Shown here in pieces: positions 40,117-50,590 of a DNA stretch of 64,000 nucleotides. A program made the position numbers and the translations under genes. The stretch lies in assembly GCA_020849855.1 (NCBI GenBank), contig JADZFO010000038.1:1-64000 (forward strand), read 5' to 3'. The stretch is from a bacterium. GTDB taxonomy: Bacteria > 4484-113 > JAFGCY01. The notes below the pieces were generated by a model. That model saw only the letters and a list, made by a program, of their open reading frames with translations. It was not told the DNA's origin and did no database searches. Position 1 is the first letter of the stretch. The number at the start of each line of letters is the position of its first letter.

Positions 40117-41046
40117 TTGGCAACGCAAAGGATCGATCTGTCGGGCAAGGCCCACTTAAGAGTAAGTGAGCAGGGCGTACGGGGGCTGCTGGCCGCCTGC
40201 GCCCTGCTTTCCATCATGGTCACGCTCTCGATCATCGCCATCCTGGCTATCGAGAACTGGCACTTCTTCACGGACAGCGACTACAAGGTCAACCTGTGGG
40301 ACTTCCTCACCGGCACCCAGTGGACGCCCAACTTCCAGGATAAGCACTTCGGCGTCCTGCCCCTGCTGGTCGGCACCCTGCATATCGCCGTCATCTCCGG
40401 CCTGATCTCCATCCCCATCGGCCTGGCCAGCGGCATGTACCTCAGCGAATACGCCAGCCCGGGCCTGCGCAAGGTGGTCAAGCCGGTGCTCGAGGTCCTC
40501 GCCGGTGTGCCCACCGTCGTCTACGGCTACTTCGCCCTGAGCTTCATCACGCCCTATGTGATCAAGAAGTTCTTCCCCGAGGCCGGTGTCTACAACGCCC
40601 TCTCCGCGGGCATTGTTGTAGGCATCATGATCCTGCCCCTGGTGGCCTCGCTCTGCGACGATGCCTTCCGGGCCGTCCCGCGCAGCCTGCGCGAGGCGGG
40701 CTACGCCATGGGCGCCACCAAGTACGAAGTCTGCCTGCAGATTGTGCTGCCGGCCGCCATCTCCGGCGTGCTGGCCTCCTTCATCCTCGCCCTCTCCCGC
40801 GCCGTCGGCGAGACCATGGCGGTCACCGTCGCCGCCGGCTCCACCCCGAACATGACCCTCAACCCACTGGAGTCGATCCAGACCCTCACCGGCTTCGTGG
40901 CCTCGATCTCGATGGGCGACACCCCCGCCGGCAGCATTGAATACAAGTCGATGTTCGCCGTGGCCGGCACCCTCTTCGTCATTACGCTGAGCATGAACTG
41001 GCTGGCCCAGCGCATCATGCGCCGCTTCAGGGAGGAGTACGACTAA
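40117..41046 (+). CDS. pstC: phosphate ABC transporter permease PstC
   Basis: 309 residues, TTG start with AGGA upstream. Six membrane helices with the binding-protein-dependent permease loop EAGYAMGATKYEVCLQIVLPAAISGVLA. Typical PstC segments include GVLPLLVGTLHIAVISGLISIPIGLASGMYLSEYAS and VLAGVPTVVYGYFAL. Its stop overlaps the pstA start by one base (TAATG). Confidence 0.95.
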   Translation: MATQRIDLSGKAHLRVSEQGVRGLLAACALLSIMVTLSIIAILAIENWHFFTDSDYKVNLWDFLTGTQWTPNFQDKHFGVLPLLVGTLHIAVISGLISIPIGLASGMYLSEYASPGLRKVVKPVLEVLAGVPTVVYGYFALSFITPYVIKKFFPEAGVYNALSAGIVVGIMILPLVASLCDDAFRAVPRSLREAGYAMGATKYEVCLQIVLPAAISGVLASFILALSRAVGETMAVTVAAGSTPNMTLNPLESIQTLTGFVASISMGDTPAGSIEYKSMFAVAGTLFVITLSMNWLAQRIMRRFREEYD

Positions 41047-41963
41047 TGAGCAGCGAAAGCCGCAACCTTGAAGCGCGTACCTTCAGCGGCCTGCCCGGGG
41101 CGGCCTCGCCCACCCTGGCGCGCCGCAACACCAACGAACGCCTGATCGCCATCCTGCTGGCCGTCCTCACCTGGGGCGGCGTGGCTATCCTGATGGTGCT
41201 GCTCGGGCACATCGTCCACGAAGGCTACAAGTACATCACCCCGCACTTCTTCACCAACTTTGCCTCGCGCAAGGCGGAGATCGCCGGCTTCAAGGCCGCC
41301 ATCATCGGCAGCCTGTACATGATCGGCCTGACCATCCTGCTGGCCATCCCCATCGGCGTCGCCGCCGCGGTCTTCCTTGAGGAGTACCTGCGCAAGTCGC
41401 GCCTGGCCCGCTTCATTGAGCTGAACATCAACAACCTGGCCGGCGTGCCAAGCATCGTCTACGGTATCCTCGGCCTGATGCTCTTCGTGCGCTTCTTCAA
41501 CTTCCAGGAGAGCGTGCTTTCGGCCGCCTGCACCATGGCCCTGCTGATCCTGCCGGTGATCATCATCTCCGCCCGCGAGGCGATCCGCGCCGTCCCCGCC
41601 GGCATCCGCCACGCGGCCTTCGCCGTCGGCGCCACGCGCTGGCAGGTGGTGAGCCACCATGTCCTTCCGGCGGCCACCCCGGGCATCGTCACCGGCGTCA
41701 TCCTGGCCGTCTCCCGGGCCATCGGCGAGTCGGCGCCACTGCTGCTGATCGGCGCGGCGGCCTTCATCCGCTTCGCCCCCAAGTCCCCGATGGACCGCTA
41801 TACGGTCATGCCGGTGCAGATCTTCTCCTGGCTGACCAAGCCGCAGGAGGCCTTCCACCAGGTGGCGGCCGCCGGCATCATCGTGCTGCTGGTGCTCCTG
41901 TTGGCGCTCAATGCTGTTGCTGTCATAATCAGAATGAAGGCGGAGGCTAAGTACAAATGGTAG
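41046..41963 (+). CDS. pstA: phosphate ABC transporter permease PstA
   Basis: 305 residues. Permease loop [29 protein letters not shown], and [28 protein letters not shown] and [16 protein letters not shown] are PstA-like. Translationally coupled to pstC (one-base overlap) and to pstB (seven-base overlap). Confidence 0.95.
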   Translation: MSSESRNLEARTFSGLPGAASPTLARRNTNERLIAILLAVLTWGGVAILMVLLGHIVHEGYKYITPHFFTNFASRKAEIAGFKAAIIGSLYMIGLTILLAIPIGVAAAVFLEEYLRKSRLARFIELNINNLAGVPSIVYGILGLMLFVRFFNFQESVLSAACTMALLILPVIIISAREAIRAVPAGIRHAAFAVGATRWQVVSHHVLPAATPGIVTGVILAVSRAIGESAPLLLIGAAAFIRFAPKSPMDRYTVMPVQIFSWLTKPQEAFHQVAAAGIIVLLVLLLALNAVAVIIRMKAEAKYKW

Positions 41964-42823
41964 AGCAGACCCAGACTGCGCAGCGCCCTGGCGCTGCAGT
42001 CAGCAAGCTCCGCACCGGCCCCGCCGGCGCCCCCGCCAAACAGCCTGCCGAGGGAGTGCTGATGAACAACATCATCCTGGAAGCCCGGGATCTGTCAATC
42101 CGCTATGGCTCCGCGCCGCCCGCGGTGAAGCACTGCTCGCTCAAGTTCCCTGAAGGCATGATCACCGCCATCATCGGCCCCAGCGGCTGCGGCAAGAGCA
42201 CCCTGCTGCGCACCCTCAACCGCATGAACGAGCTGATGGGTGATGTGCACTTCGAGGGTGAGGTGCTCTACCGTGGACAGAACCTCTTCGCCAAGGGCAT
42301 CGACCCGGTGGAGGTGCGCCGCCGCATCGGCATGGTCTTCCAGAAGCCCAACCCCTTCCCCAAGAGCATCTTTGAAAACGTCGCCTGGGGCCCGCGGATC
42401 AACGGGCTCTGCTCCCGGCGCGAAATGCCCGAGCTGGTTGAGCGCTCCCTGCGCCAGGCCGGCCTCTGGGAGGAGGTCAAGGACCGCCTCGACAGCTCCG
42501 GCATGGGCCTCTCCGGCGGCCAGCAGCAGCGTCTGTGCATCGCCCGCGCCATCGCCATGGAGCCAGAGGTGATCCTGATGGACGAGCCCTGCTCGGCCCT
42601 CGACCCGGTCTCCACGGCGCGTATCGAGGACCTGCTGTTTGAGCTGAAGGAAAACTACACCATCGTCATCGTGACGCATAACATGCAGCAGGCATCGCGA
42701 GTCTCCGACTTCACGGCCTTCTTCGAGAGCGGCGTGCTGATCGAGTACGGCGAGACCCAGCAGGTCTTCACCCGCCCGCAGCAGAAGCGCACCGAAGAGT
42801 ACGTCACCGGCCGCTTCGGCTAG
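41957..42823 (+). CDS. pstB: phosphate ABC transporter ATP-binding protein PstB
   Basis: 288 residues; a start at 42062 ([16 protein letters not shown]) would remove an unusual 35-residue Ala/Pro leader. Walker [11 protein letters not shown]-loop [13 protein letters not shown], signature [14 protein letters not shown], Walker [14 protein letters not shown] and H-loop [13 protein letters not shown] are all present. It powers phosphate import and, with PhoU and PhoR, signals phosphate status. Confidence 0.95.
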   Translation: MVEQTQTAQRPGAAVSKLRTGPAGAPAKQPAEGVLMNNIILEARDLSIRYGSAPPAVKHCSLKFPEGMITAIIGPSGCGKSTLLRTLNRMNELMGDVHFEGEVLYRGQNLFAKGIDPVEVRRRIGMVFQKPNPFPKSIFENVAWGPRINGLCSRREMPELVERSLRQAGLWEEVKDRLDSSGMGLSGGQQQRLCIARAIAMEPEVILMDEPCSALDPVSTARIEDLLFELKENYTIVIVTHNMQQASRVSDFTAFFESGVLIEYGETQQVFTRPQQKRTEEYVTGRFG

Positions 42824-42883
42824 CCGCCAATTCCATCAACTGAAGCCGGCGGGGTGACAGGCTGCCCGCCATGGGAGACAATT

Positions 42884-43585
42884 ATGTCCTTGCTACTGCG
42901 CAGAGAACTGGAACTGCTTGAGCGCGAAATCCTCAAGATCGGCTCACTGGTCGAGGACGCCCTCAACAAGTCGATCATCGCCCTGGTCGACCGCCGCTCC
43001 GAGCTGGTGGATGAAGTGGTCAAGGGCGACGACGCCATCGACTCCCGCGAGGTCGAGCTGGACGAGGAGTGCCTCAAGGTGCTGGCACTGCACCAGCCGG
43101 TGGCCCACGACCTGCGCTTTGTCATCACCGTGATGAAGGTCAACAACGACCTTGAGCGCATCGGCGACCGCGCGGTAAGCATCGCCGAGCGCGCCTCCTT
43201 CCTGAACAAGCGCGAGCCCCTGGGCGCCGACCTGAACATCAGCGCGTTGGCGGACAAGGTGCGGCACATGGTGCGCCAGGCCCTCGACGGCTTTGTCGAG
43301 CTGGACTCCAACCGCGCCCGCGAGGTGATCCGCGAGGACGAGGAAGTCGACAACCTGCGCTATGAGATGCGCGACGCGCTGATGGACCTGATGCACAAGG
43401 ACCCCAGCGTGATGGACCGCGCCTGGCAGCTGGTGGAGGCCGTGCGGCACCTGGAGCGCGTGGGCGACCTGGCGGTGCATATCGCCGAGGAGATCATCTT
43501 CCTTGTGGATGGCAAGGTGATCCGCCACCACCACCAGGACTACCTCAACGAGAACCACAAGGAGAGCGGCGACGCGCCGCTCTAA
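42884..43585 (+). CDS. phoU: PhoU phosphate-signalling protein
   Basis: 233 residues from the ATG at 42884 (GGGAG six bases upstream). Two PhoU three-helix repeats, each with the metal-binding ExxxD-type helices: VMKVNNDLERIGDRAVSIAERA and AVRHLERVGDLAVHIAEEIIFLVDG. It links Pst transport to PhoR repression. It is the last gene of the pst operon and its 3' end overlaps the convergent permease gene by four bases. Confidence 0.95.
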   Translation: MSLLLRRELELLEREILKIGSLVEDALNKSIIALVDRRSELVDEVVKGDDAIDSREVELDEECLKVLALHQPVAHDLRFVITVMKVNNDLERIGDRAVSIAERASFLNKREPLGADLNISALADKVRHMVRQALDGFVELDSNRAREVIREDEEVDNLRYEMRDALMDLMHKDPSVMDRAWQLVEAVRHLERVGDLAVHIAEEIIFLVDGKVIRHHHQDYLNENHKESGDAPL

Positions 43586-44961
43586 CTTGCAGCTCCTGAG
43601 CCGCGAGCTCCGCTGAGGGCGCGCCAGCCCAGGCGCCAGAGCACGCCTGCGGCCAGCAGTACAGCGCCGTAAAGCCAGATGCGCGGCTCAATGAAGACGC
43701 TCAGACCCAGACAGACACACAGCCCCAGCCAGGCAGACAGCGGATGGTAAAGCCGCTGTGTGCGGGGCAGGCGCAGGGCGCAGATATTGGTCAGGGCGTA
43801 GTACAGCAGCACCGTCAGCGCGCTGAAAGACCAGGCGGCCTTGATGCCGCCCAGCGCGGCCAGCAGGCCGACCGCGACAGCGCAAAGCCACAGCGCGGCC
43901 ACGGGCGCGCTGCGCTGCTCATTCAACCTGGCCAGCCCGGCGGGCAGGTCTGCGCGCCGGGCCATTGCCAGTGCGACCCGCGAGAGGCCCAGCAGCAAGT
44001 TCAGCAGCACGCCCAGCATGGCGCAGAGAGCGCCAAGCGCGATGAGCTGCGGACCGAGCGGCAGGCCGAAGCCGCGCGCGGCTTCCAGCAGCGGCGCGGT
44101 CCCGCCCGCCGCCCAGGCTGCCAGCCGCTCGCCGCCGACTGCGCTGACGGCGACAGAGCCCACGGCGATGTAAAGCAGCAGCGCCGCCAGCAGGCTCAGC
44201 ACTATGGCGCGGGGTATCGTCCGGCGCGGCTGTGTGACTTCCTCACCCAGGGTGGCGATGCGGCCGTAGCCGGTGTAAGCGACAAACATCAGCGCGCTGG
44301 CCTGCAGCAGCCTGGCCAGCCAGTCCAGGGGGCCGGACCAGGCCAGCGGCGTCTGCTGCGGCGCCGGGCCCGTGAAGAGCAGATGCGCGAGGCCGGCGAA
44401 ACAGAAGCTCAGCAGCGCGACCACGGTCGCGCCGACCAGCGCGCCGGTCAGGGCGCTGCCCAGGCGTGCGCCGCGCTGCAGCAAAAGGCCCAGGCCCAGC
44501 ACGCTCAGCAGGGCCAGGCCATGCTGCAGCAGCGGCTGCTGCAGGCCAAACAGGCCCAGCAGATAGGCGCTGAAGCCCAGCGCCGCAGTGGCCGCCGAGG
44601 CAGTCTTGGCGCAAAGGAAGAGCCAGCCGGCGAAAAAGCCGGGCCACTCGCCCAGCAGGCGATAGCCGTACTCGTATGTGCCGCCGGAGACGGGATAGGC
44701 CGTTGCAAGCTGGGCCGAGCTGAGCCCGTTCAGCAGCGCCAGCGCAGCGGCGATGACCAGCGCCAGCGGCAGCAGCGGCCCGGCGGACCCGGCCGCCAGC
44801 GCGAGGCTGACAAAAACTCCGGTGCCAAGGATGCTGCCAAGGCCAAGGATGACCGCGCTGCCCAGCCCCAGCACACGGCGCAGCCGCGGCCCGCCGGCCT
44901 GCGCGTCATTGTCGGGTTCAGGCCTCCTGCTGGCAATCTGATTCTGCTCCGCTTCGTCCAT
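43582..44961 (-). CDS. APC-family amino acid permease
   Basis: 459 residues and about twelve membrane helices. The APC signature is in GLGSAVILGLGSILGTGVFVSLALAAG (helix 1) and YPVSGGTYEYGYRLLGEWPGFFAGWLFLCAKT; FVAYTGYGRIATLGEEVTQPRRTIPRAI is the conserved helix-6/8 region. The C-terminus loops into a short polar tail. Substrate cannot be called from sequence. No operon partner. Confidence 0.9.
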   Translation of the reverse strand: MDEAEQNQIASRRPEPDNDAQAGGPRLRRVLGLGSAVILGLGSILGTGVFVSLALAAGSAGPLLPLALVIAAALALLNGLSSAQLATAYPVSGGTYEYGYRLLGEWPGFFAGWLFLCAKTASAATAALGFSAYLLGLFGLQQPLLQHGLALLSVLGLGLLLQRGARLGSALTGALVGATVVALLSFCFAGLAHLLFTGPAPQQTPLAWSGPLDWLARLLQASALMFVAYTGYGRIATLGEEVTQPRRTIPRAIVLSLLAALLLYIAVGSVAVSAVGGERLAAWAAGGTAPLLEAARGFGLPLGPQLIALGALCAMLGVLLNLLLGLSRVALAMARRADLPAGLARLNEQRSAPVAALWLCAVAVGLLAALGGIKAAWSFSALTVLLYYALTNICALRLPRTQRLYHPLSAWLGLCVCLGLSVFIEPRIWLYGAVLLAAGVLWRLGWRALSGARGSGAAS

Positions 44962-45041
44962 CAGGGCAAGCTTACACGGCGATTATGAAGCTGCAGCAGA
45001 GCGTCCCTGTCCGCGCGCTTTGAAAGCGATGAACGAAGGCG

Positions 45042-45149
45042 CGGAGCGCGGGCTGCATGCGCAGCATGAGCCCGCTTCTTTCTTTGAGTTCCGGGCCCCG
45101 CAACGAAGAAAACACAAGCAGGCCCTGCTTGGCAGCGGCCTGCGCTCCG
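45042..45149. repeat. head-to-head GGAG palindrome pair
   Basis: CGGAGCGC (45042-45049) and GCGCTCCG (45142-45149) are the ends. The left hairpin is GCGGGCT with AGCCCGC, the right is GCAGGCC with GGCCTGC. The left half shares CGGAGCGCGGGCTG with the element at 29219. Together with the terminator downstream it fills the 367-base gap between the permease and the NHL lipoprotein. Confidence 0.7.
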
Positions 45150-45247
45150 AGACTCCGGTGCGCGGCGAGCACTCTGATGGAACTGGCCTGCTGGGCGCCA
45201 TCGTGCTGATCGCCGCCGGCCGCCTGACACCGCGGCCAAGGGCAGGC

Positions 45248-45283
45248 AAAAGAGAAAGCCGCATTGCTGCGGCCTTTCTCTTT
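45248..45283 (-). terminator. Rho-independent terminator of the first redox module (minus strand)
   Basis: AAAGAGAAAG-CCGCA, loop TTGC, TGCGG-CCTTTCTCTTT with one bulged base. On the minus strand the stem ends in CTTTCTCTTTT. It lies 46 bases past the stop of the gene at 45329. Confidence 0.75.
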
Positions 45284-45328
45284 ACGAGGTGTTGTTCCAG
45301 TTGTCTTGTGCGGCTCCCGCCCGGCGCA

Positions 45329-48301
45329 CTAGGGCGCCAGTATCACCACCTGGCGGCGGTCGCGGTCGCCGATCAGGAAGCGGCCGTCGGGGCTGACGCT
45401 CATGCCATAAATGCTGCGCACATTGCCGTCGCCGTCGCCATAGCCGGCCAGGCCGCACATGTACTGCCACTCGCCGTTGGCCTGGGCCGGCGGCTTGAGC
45501 TTATGCATCAGGCCGTCGCTGTCCCAGTAGTAGACATAGACATAGCCCGCCGGGTCCAGCGCCAGCACGCCGCCAAGGCCGAAGCCCGGCACCCAGGAAT
45601 CGATCAGCGCGCCGCTCTCCGCATTCAGGCGCAGGATGCGGCTCTGGTCGTTCCAGGGCCGGTCAAGGATGAACAGCCAGCCATGGTCGCGGTCCAGCAC
45701 CATGTCGTCGGCATTGGTGTTGGCCGGGTCGGGCAGCGCGATGCTGTGGCTGTAAGTGCCGTCGTCAAAGACCTGGATGCGGTCGTTGTCGCGGTCCAGG
45801 GCATACAGCAGGCTGCCGTCAACGGCCATCGCGCCATTGCCCTTGAACTCGGTCGGGTCGGAGCCCCAGTCCACGCCCAGCACCTTATAGCTCTCAAAGT
45901 CCTCGCTGAACTCCGTCAGCACCGTATAGCCGTGGGTGAAGTAAAGCTTGCCGTTGGTCCAGGCCACATTGCTGGGCGTGCGGTCCAGGCGGCCGGTCAG
46001 GATGTCGCCATCCACGCCGGTCTCCAGGTAGGCCATGTCCAGCAGCTTGTTCTTGCGGTCCAGGATGGTGCAGCAGTAGGTCGTGCCGTCAAGGACGGCG
46101 AAGGCGCCGTCGCTCTCACGCACCGCGAAGGCCTGCGGCTGGATGAACTCGCCGGGCAGCGGGTCATAGTCGCCGAGGCCCTGGATCAGGGTGCCATCGT
46201 TCTTGTTGAAGATGCCGCTGCGCTGGTTGTACTCATCGCTGACCAGCACACGGCCGCCGGGCAGAGCCGCGATGCCGTAGAGGCCCCAGAACCAGGCTTC
46301 CTCGCCCAGCGGGCTGGGCAGGTTCAGGCTTGAACCGTCGGCGAAGCCGCCGCGGCCCCACTCGCCGCTGAAGTTATGGCTGGCATCAAAGCGCAGCACG
46401 CGGTCGCGCTCGCGGTCCGTGACCATCACTGAGCCGTCGGCGAAGGTCGCCACGCTCAGCGGCTGGCGCAGCTCGCCGTCGCTGGGGTCAAGGTCCGCCG
46501 AGCCGTCATAGCTGTCCAGCAGGCTGCCGTCCGGCGCGAACCAGAAGACAGAATCAGCATGGTCGTCCACCACCACGATGTTGCCGCTGGAGTCCAGCTC
46601 CACATCGTTGGGGTGTTCCAGGATCGCCTCGCCGATCACCAGGGTCTGCACGCCGCCTTCAAACTTGCGGATGCAGTGCGCGTTGGCATCGGAGAGATAG
46701 ATCACGGAGCCCGATGAGTTCGCGGCGATGAACCAGCCGCCGTTGAGGACGGCGTCCACCGTGTCGAAGTCGAGGGCCCAGTGCACCTGGCCGGTCTCCT
46801 GGTCGATGCGGTAAACCTCAGCTCCGCCGCCCTGCTTGACCAGGATATCGCCGTTGCTGAGCACCTCGATATCCTCCGGCCCGTCGAGCCAGAACTCGCG
46901 CAGGGGGAAGCCCTCGGGGTCGTAGACGCTGATGCGCCCGGCCATACCCTGGGCCACATAGAGGTTGCCCTGCAGGTCCGTGGCCACACCCCGGGGCTCA
47001 TACATCTCAAAGCTCTGGTACAGGGTCTTGCCCACATGGGCCCAGTTCTTGGGCGGGGTGGACGGATGCACAGTCACCACCGGCGCCGGCGATGAAAGGG
47101 CTGCGCCCACCTTGACCTGCACGTCCGTGCTGACCTCGACCTCTGCGTCGAGGGGCACGCGGAAGCGCAGGCCGGTGGCGCTGACGTTGGCCACATGGTC
47201 CGCCGGCAGCTGCTCGCCGCCATAGATCACCCTGGTGTTCGTCCCGGCCGGGTCAAAGCCCGCGCCCTCGACATAGACCCAGAAGCCCGGGTACTGCCGC
47301 GGCGGGAAGAGTTCGTCGATGAAGAGGCTGTAGCTGCTGGACGCCACCGCCTGGTTGCTCAGTGCGCTTTCCACCTGGTCGCCCACCACCGCCGCCACGC
47401 GGAAGTAGTAGGTCTTGTTCGGCTCAAGCTCGATCAGCTCATAGCTCGGGTTGGGCGTCGCCGGCACCAGGGCGTCATTGGCCCGGGTCACCAGGCTCTG
47501 CTCCGGCAGGCTGAAGCTCTGGGTGGAGTAATAGACGTTGTAGCCCATCAGCCCTTCCAGCGCGCTGCCATTCCAGTTCAGACGCACCGAGCCGCTCAGC
47601 GGCGTGGCCGTCAGCCCGGTGGGCGGCGTGGGCGGCGGGTTCTGGCTGAGCTTCAGCTCCAGCTGCTCCACCACCACGCGGCTGTCGCCGCTGGGGTTAT
47701 AGCTGATCACGGCCGCATAGGCCCGCCCGCCCGGCGAGACATAGTCGCCCACCTGCGGCCCGGTCGGCAGCAGGGGCAGGGTGCCCAGCACGGAGTTGAA
47801 GGGTCCGCTGAACTGCCAGCGCCCGGCGGAATAGTCCGCCACCGCCAGCCAGTACTCCGCGCTGTCCACGCCGGTCTCGACGCGCAGCTCCACCGGGTAC
47901 TTGGCGTTCTCGCTGGTTGTGAATTCATAGATCGCCCAGGCCAGGCCCATGCCGGAGGCGTTGCCGCCATCCAGCACCAGGCGGTTGCCGGAGACCTGCG
48001 CACCGCTGTAAGCCTCGAACTGCTCCGAGCCGTTCATCAGCAGCGCCGTCTGGCTGGCCTTACGCTCGCCCGCCGGCATCTGCGGCAGGCCATCAAAGCC
48101 GGCCGGCGCAGCCGTGCGCGGCGCGTCGTTTGGCGCGCTGAGCGCCGCCGGGTCGGCGGCCGCGCCGCTGCCCTGCTCCAGCCCGCTGCTGCTTCCGCCG
48201 CAGGAGGCCAGGGCCAGCAGTGCCAGCAACGTCAGCGCTGCCAGCAGCAGTGTTTGATACTGAGCCCGCCAGGCCCGTTCACCCGTGAAATCCCTGGTCA
48301 T
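45329..48301 (-). CDS. FnIII/NHL beta-propeller lipoprotein, module 1
   Basis: 990 residues. Lipobox ALASC (Cys34). Residues about 95-215 hold the YWLAVADYSAGRWQFSGPF domain shared with the PKD lipoprotein at 5905. A fibronectin III-like domain follows (PPTGLTATPLSGSVRLNW ... YYFRVAAVV), then an IPT-like domain beginning FPPRQYPGFWVYVEGAGF. From about 430 to the end, NHL-type propeller blades repeat (HPNDVELDSSGNIVVVDD, RERDRVLRFD, GRVLVSDEYN, RDNDRIQVFDD). It starts two bases after the stop of the HZS-alpha-like gene. Likely an extracytoplasmic scaffold or enzyme; substrate unknown. A close paralogue is at 52466-55396. Confidence 0.85.
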   Translation of the reverse strand: MTRDFTGERAWRAQYQTLLLAALTLLALLALASCGGSSSGLEQGSGAAADPAALSAPNDAPRTAAPAGFDGLPQMPAGERKASQTALLMNGSEQFEAYSGAQVSGNRLVLDGGNASGMGLAWAIYEFTTSENAKYPVELRVETGVDSAEYWLAVADYSAGRWQFSGPFNSVLGTLPLLPTGPQVGDYVSPGGRAYAAVISYNPSGDSRVVVEQLELKLSQNPPPTPPTGLTATPLSGSVRLNWNGSALEGLMGYNVYYSTQSFSLPEQSLVTRANDALVPATPNPSYELIELEPNKTYYFRVAAVVGDQVESALSNQAVASSSYSLFIDELFPPRQYPGFWVYVEGAGFDPAGTNTRVIYGGEQLPADHVANVSATGLRFRVPLDAEVEVSTDVQVKVGAALSSPAPVVTVHPSTPPKNWAHVGKTLYQSFEMYEPRGVATDLQGNLYVAQGMAGRISVYDPEGFPLREFWLDGPEDIEVLSNGDILVKQGGGAEVYRIDQETGQVHWALDFDTVDAVLNGGWFIAANSSGSVIYLSDANAHCIRKFEGGVQTLVIGEAILEHPNDVELDSSGNIVVVDDHADSVFWFAPDGSLLDSYDGSADLDPSDGELRQPLSVATFADGSVMVTDRERDRVLRFDASHNFSGEWGRGGFADGSSLNLPSPLGEEAWFWGLYGIAALPGGRVLVSDEYNQRSGIFNKNDGTLIQGLGDYDPLPGEFIQPQAFAVRESDGAFAVLDGTTYCCTILDRKNKLLDMAYLETGVDGDILTGRLDRTPSNVAWTNGKLYFTHGYTVLTEFSEDFESYKVLGVDWGSDPTEFKGNGAMAVDGSLLYALDRDNDRIQVFDDGTYSHSIALPDPANTNADDMVLDRDHGWLFILDRPWNDQSRILRLNAESGALIDSWVPGFGLGGVLALDPAGYVYVYYWDSDGLMHKLKPPAQANGEWQYMCGLAGYGDGDGNVRSIYGMSVSPDGRFLIGDRDRRQVVILAP

Positions 48302-48303
48302 GC

Positions 48304-50328
48304 CTACTCCTCATGCGCGGTGTTGTCGACAACCGTGTTCACGAAATCGTCGAAGAGGCCGCGCAGATCGCTGAAGCCCTCACCGTTCGGCTTGAAGGCG
48401 GACTTGCTCAGGTCGATGTTGTGCTTGACGTCGATGCGGGCGTGGCAGCCGGCGCAGGTGCGGGTCTCGCCCGGGCGCACCATGTTGAACATGCGCTCGC
48501 GCACTGCCACACGGCCGCGGCCGTCCACCAGCTCCCAGGTGATCGGGGTGTCCGCCGGGATGCGGATACGGAAGGAACCGTCCTCAGCCACCGGGTACTC
48601 GCCGATCATCGGGCCTTCGGCCATCGGGGTGAAGTTGCCGTGGTCGAACTCGAGGCGGTCGGGGTCGCCGGTGGGGATACCGCGGGTCTTAAGGGCCTGG
48701 AAGACACGCACCTTCCAGGGGCCGTCTTCCGGCTTCGGGTGGCCCTGGCGCATGTCGCCATTGCGGTCGAAGATATCCATGCAGGCGAACTCGCCCCAGG
48801 CTTCCACGCCCGGGCGCAGAGTGCTGTCGGGGATCACCGGCGGCACCTGGCGCTGCAGCAGCGGCATGCCGCCGATTTCCCAGATGCCCGCGCCGTCGCA
48901 GACCTTGGTCAGCTCGCCCGTGCTTCCGTCCATGACGTAGAGGCCGAAGTCGGGGACTACATCGTTCTCGTCGCCGTGGTCTTCCCACACATCGCCGGTG
49001 GCATAGGACACCAGGATGTCGCCGCCGGGCAGCTCGACCGGGAACTTGTAGCGGCCCAGGGTGTTCTCCGGGCCGGAGTCCACGATCTCGCGCGGGGTCA
49101 GGTAGCGGTAGGTCGGGAAGTCCGGGTTGCCCAGGGGGTCAACGTCAAGGATCGAACCGGCGCCGTAGTTCTCATGGTGCGCGCGGCCGATGCCGGGGAT
49201 GTCAAAGTTGGTGTGGACGCAGAGCAGGTGGTGGTCGGCGCGCTCGCGCACGTCGATGAAGCAGTCCACGTTGTCGCGCGCGATATGGCTGCCGAAGACC
49301 GGGAAGGCGTCGGTGCCGTCGGGGTCCATGCGCCAGATCGTGAAGCGGTTGAAGCGCGGGCCCTGGATGTTGATCCGGGTGTCCCAGGAGACAAAGTAGA
49401 GCTGCCCGTTGTGCGCCACGATCGGGTTGAAGCAGCCGTCGGATGCGATATGCACCAGGCGCTCCTCACCGGTGAAACGGTCCAGCACAAAGAGCTGGGG
49501 CACCTGCGAGCCGGAGTCGTAAAAGTCGCCCACGCCAAAGCGCTCGGAGGTGAAGAGCACGCGGCCGTCGGGCAGGTAGGTCGGCTCGCCGTCGTCGTAC
49601 TCGTTGAAGGTCAGCTGGGTCAGGTTGGTGCCGTCGATGTTCATCTCGAAGAGCTCAAGGTCGTCGCCGCCGAACTCGCGCATGGTGAACATCACCCGGG
49701 AGGCATCAAAGCTGACTTCCAGGTCCTGCATCGGACGGTCGCTGATGGCCAGCAGCTGGGTCAGGGTACCGTCGGGGTCCAGGCGCATGATCGCCTGGTC
49801 CTGGTAGTTCCAGGGGCTCTGCAGGTTGCGGAAGGTCTGCATCGGGCCGGTCACCCCGGTGGGGTTCTGGCGCACGAAGACAATCGGGCAGGGCAGCACG
49901 CCGGGGTCGATGTCGGTGATGCCCATCGATACCTTGTTACCGCTGCCACTGCTGGCTTCGTAATAGACCGCCTCGCCCTTGCTTCCCGCGCCGCTGAGGC
50001 TGAGGTTCTGGCCGGGGCTGATGCTGCCGATCTGGCTGCGCTCGCCCTGCGGGCCCAGGCGCTGCAGTTCGGCATTGCGGTCCACGCTCAGGCTCAGGCC
50101 GTCGGGGTCGCGCTTCACGCTGGCCACCACTCCGGGCAGCAGCTCGTCCTTGCCGGCGCCATCCACATGGCCGCTCAGCGGGATCGTGCGCGAGACATCC
50201 TGAAGTCCGGAGTCCTGATTGTCATTGCCCGTCTGGGCCGGGTCGCTCGTCTTGCCCCCACCGCAGGCGCTCAGACTGAGCACAAGGAGCAGGCCGGCAA
50301 TCCCGGCCAGTTGATAGCGGCTAACCAT
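48304..50328 (-). CDS. monoheme HZS-alpha-like (hydrazine synthase alpha subunit-like) lipoprotein, module 1
   Basis: 674 residues. Lipobox LSAC (Cys22). A TolB-like propeller in the middle (DLEVSFDASRVMFTMRE, LTQLTFNEYDDGEPTYLPDG, RVLFTSERFGVGDFYD) is the architecture of the HZS-alpha middle domain. A C-terminal region with RPGETRTCAGCHARID has a single c-type heme motif at about 625-629. Other landmarks are LPCPIVFVRQNPTG and PDFPTYRYLTPREIVD. Proteins of this shape occur in many non-anammox bacteria, so hydrazine chemistry is not implied. First gene of a two-gene operon; paralogue at 55393-57423. Confidence 0.85.
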   Translation of the reverse strand: MVSRYQLAGIAGLLLVLSLSACGGGKTSDPAQTGNDNQDSGLQDVSRTIPLSGHVDGAGKDELLPGVVASVKRDPDGLSLSVDRNAELQRLGPQGERSQIGSISPGQNLSLSGAGSKGEAVYYEASSGSGNKVSMGITDIDPGVLPCPIVFVRQNPTGVTGPMQTFRNLQSPWNYQDQAIMRLDPDGTLTQLLAISDRPMQDLEVSFDASRVMFTMREFGGDDLELFEMNIDGTNLTQLTFNEYDDGEPTYLPDGRVLFTSERFGVGDFYDSGSQVPQLFVLDRFTGEERLVHIASDGCFNPIVAHNGQLYFVSWDTRINIQGPRFNRFTIWRMDPDGTDAFPVFGSHIARDNVDCFIDVRERADHHLLCVHTNFDIPGIGRAHHENYGAGSILDVDPLGNPDFPTYRYLTPREIVDSGPENTLGRYKFPVELPGGDILVSYATGDVWEDHGDENDVVPDFGLYVMDGSTGELTKVCDGAGIWEIGGMPLLQRQVPPVIPDSTLRPGVEAWGEFACMDIFDRNGDMRQGHPKPEDGPWKVRVFQALKTRGIPTGDPDRLEFDHGNFTPMAEGPMIGEYPVAEDGSFRIRIPADTPITWELVDGRGRVAVRERMFNMVRPGETRTCAGCHARIDVKHNIDLSKSAFKPNGEGFSDLRGLFDDFVNTVVDNTAHEE

Positions 50329-50590
50329 CCTGTCCTCCTGAGAATCACCCCGCCGCCGCTTCCCGCGCCGCGAGGCCTATGCCCCAAATAAGTTCAGTCT
50401 GCAAGCAGTCTTTCCAGACTGGCCCTAACCTGCCCTGGGCGTCTGAGACGCGGTATCAGGACACAGTGGATGTATAACAGCGCAGCGAATTCCCTTTTCA
50501 GACTTACATCAGCTTTTAACCCAAAGCAAAGCGCCGCTACACTAAGCTAGTGCTGACAGCGCCGCTGATTACCTGCATCAGGAGTCAAGT

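Noticed and set aside
48313-50391. Long plus-strand reading frame of about 690 codons opposite the HZS-alpha-like gene
   Set aside because: It is the antisense shadow of a gene with strong homology and codon bias; its translation is low-complexity (Val/Ala/His/Gly) with no recognisable domain. The same applies to the long frames opposite module 2, hisS and the octaheme gene.
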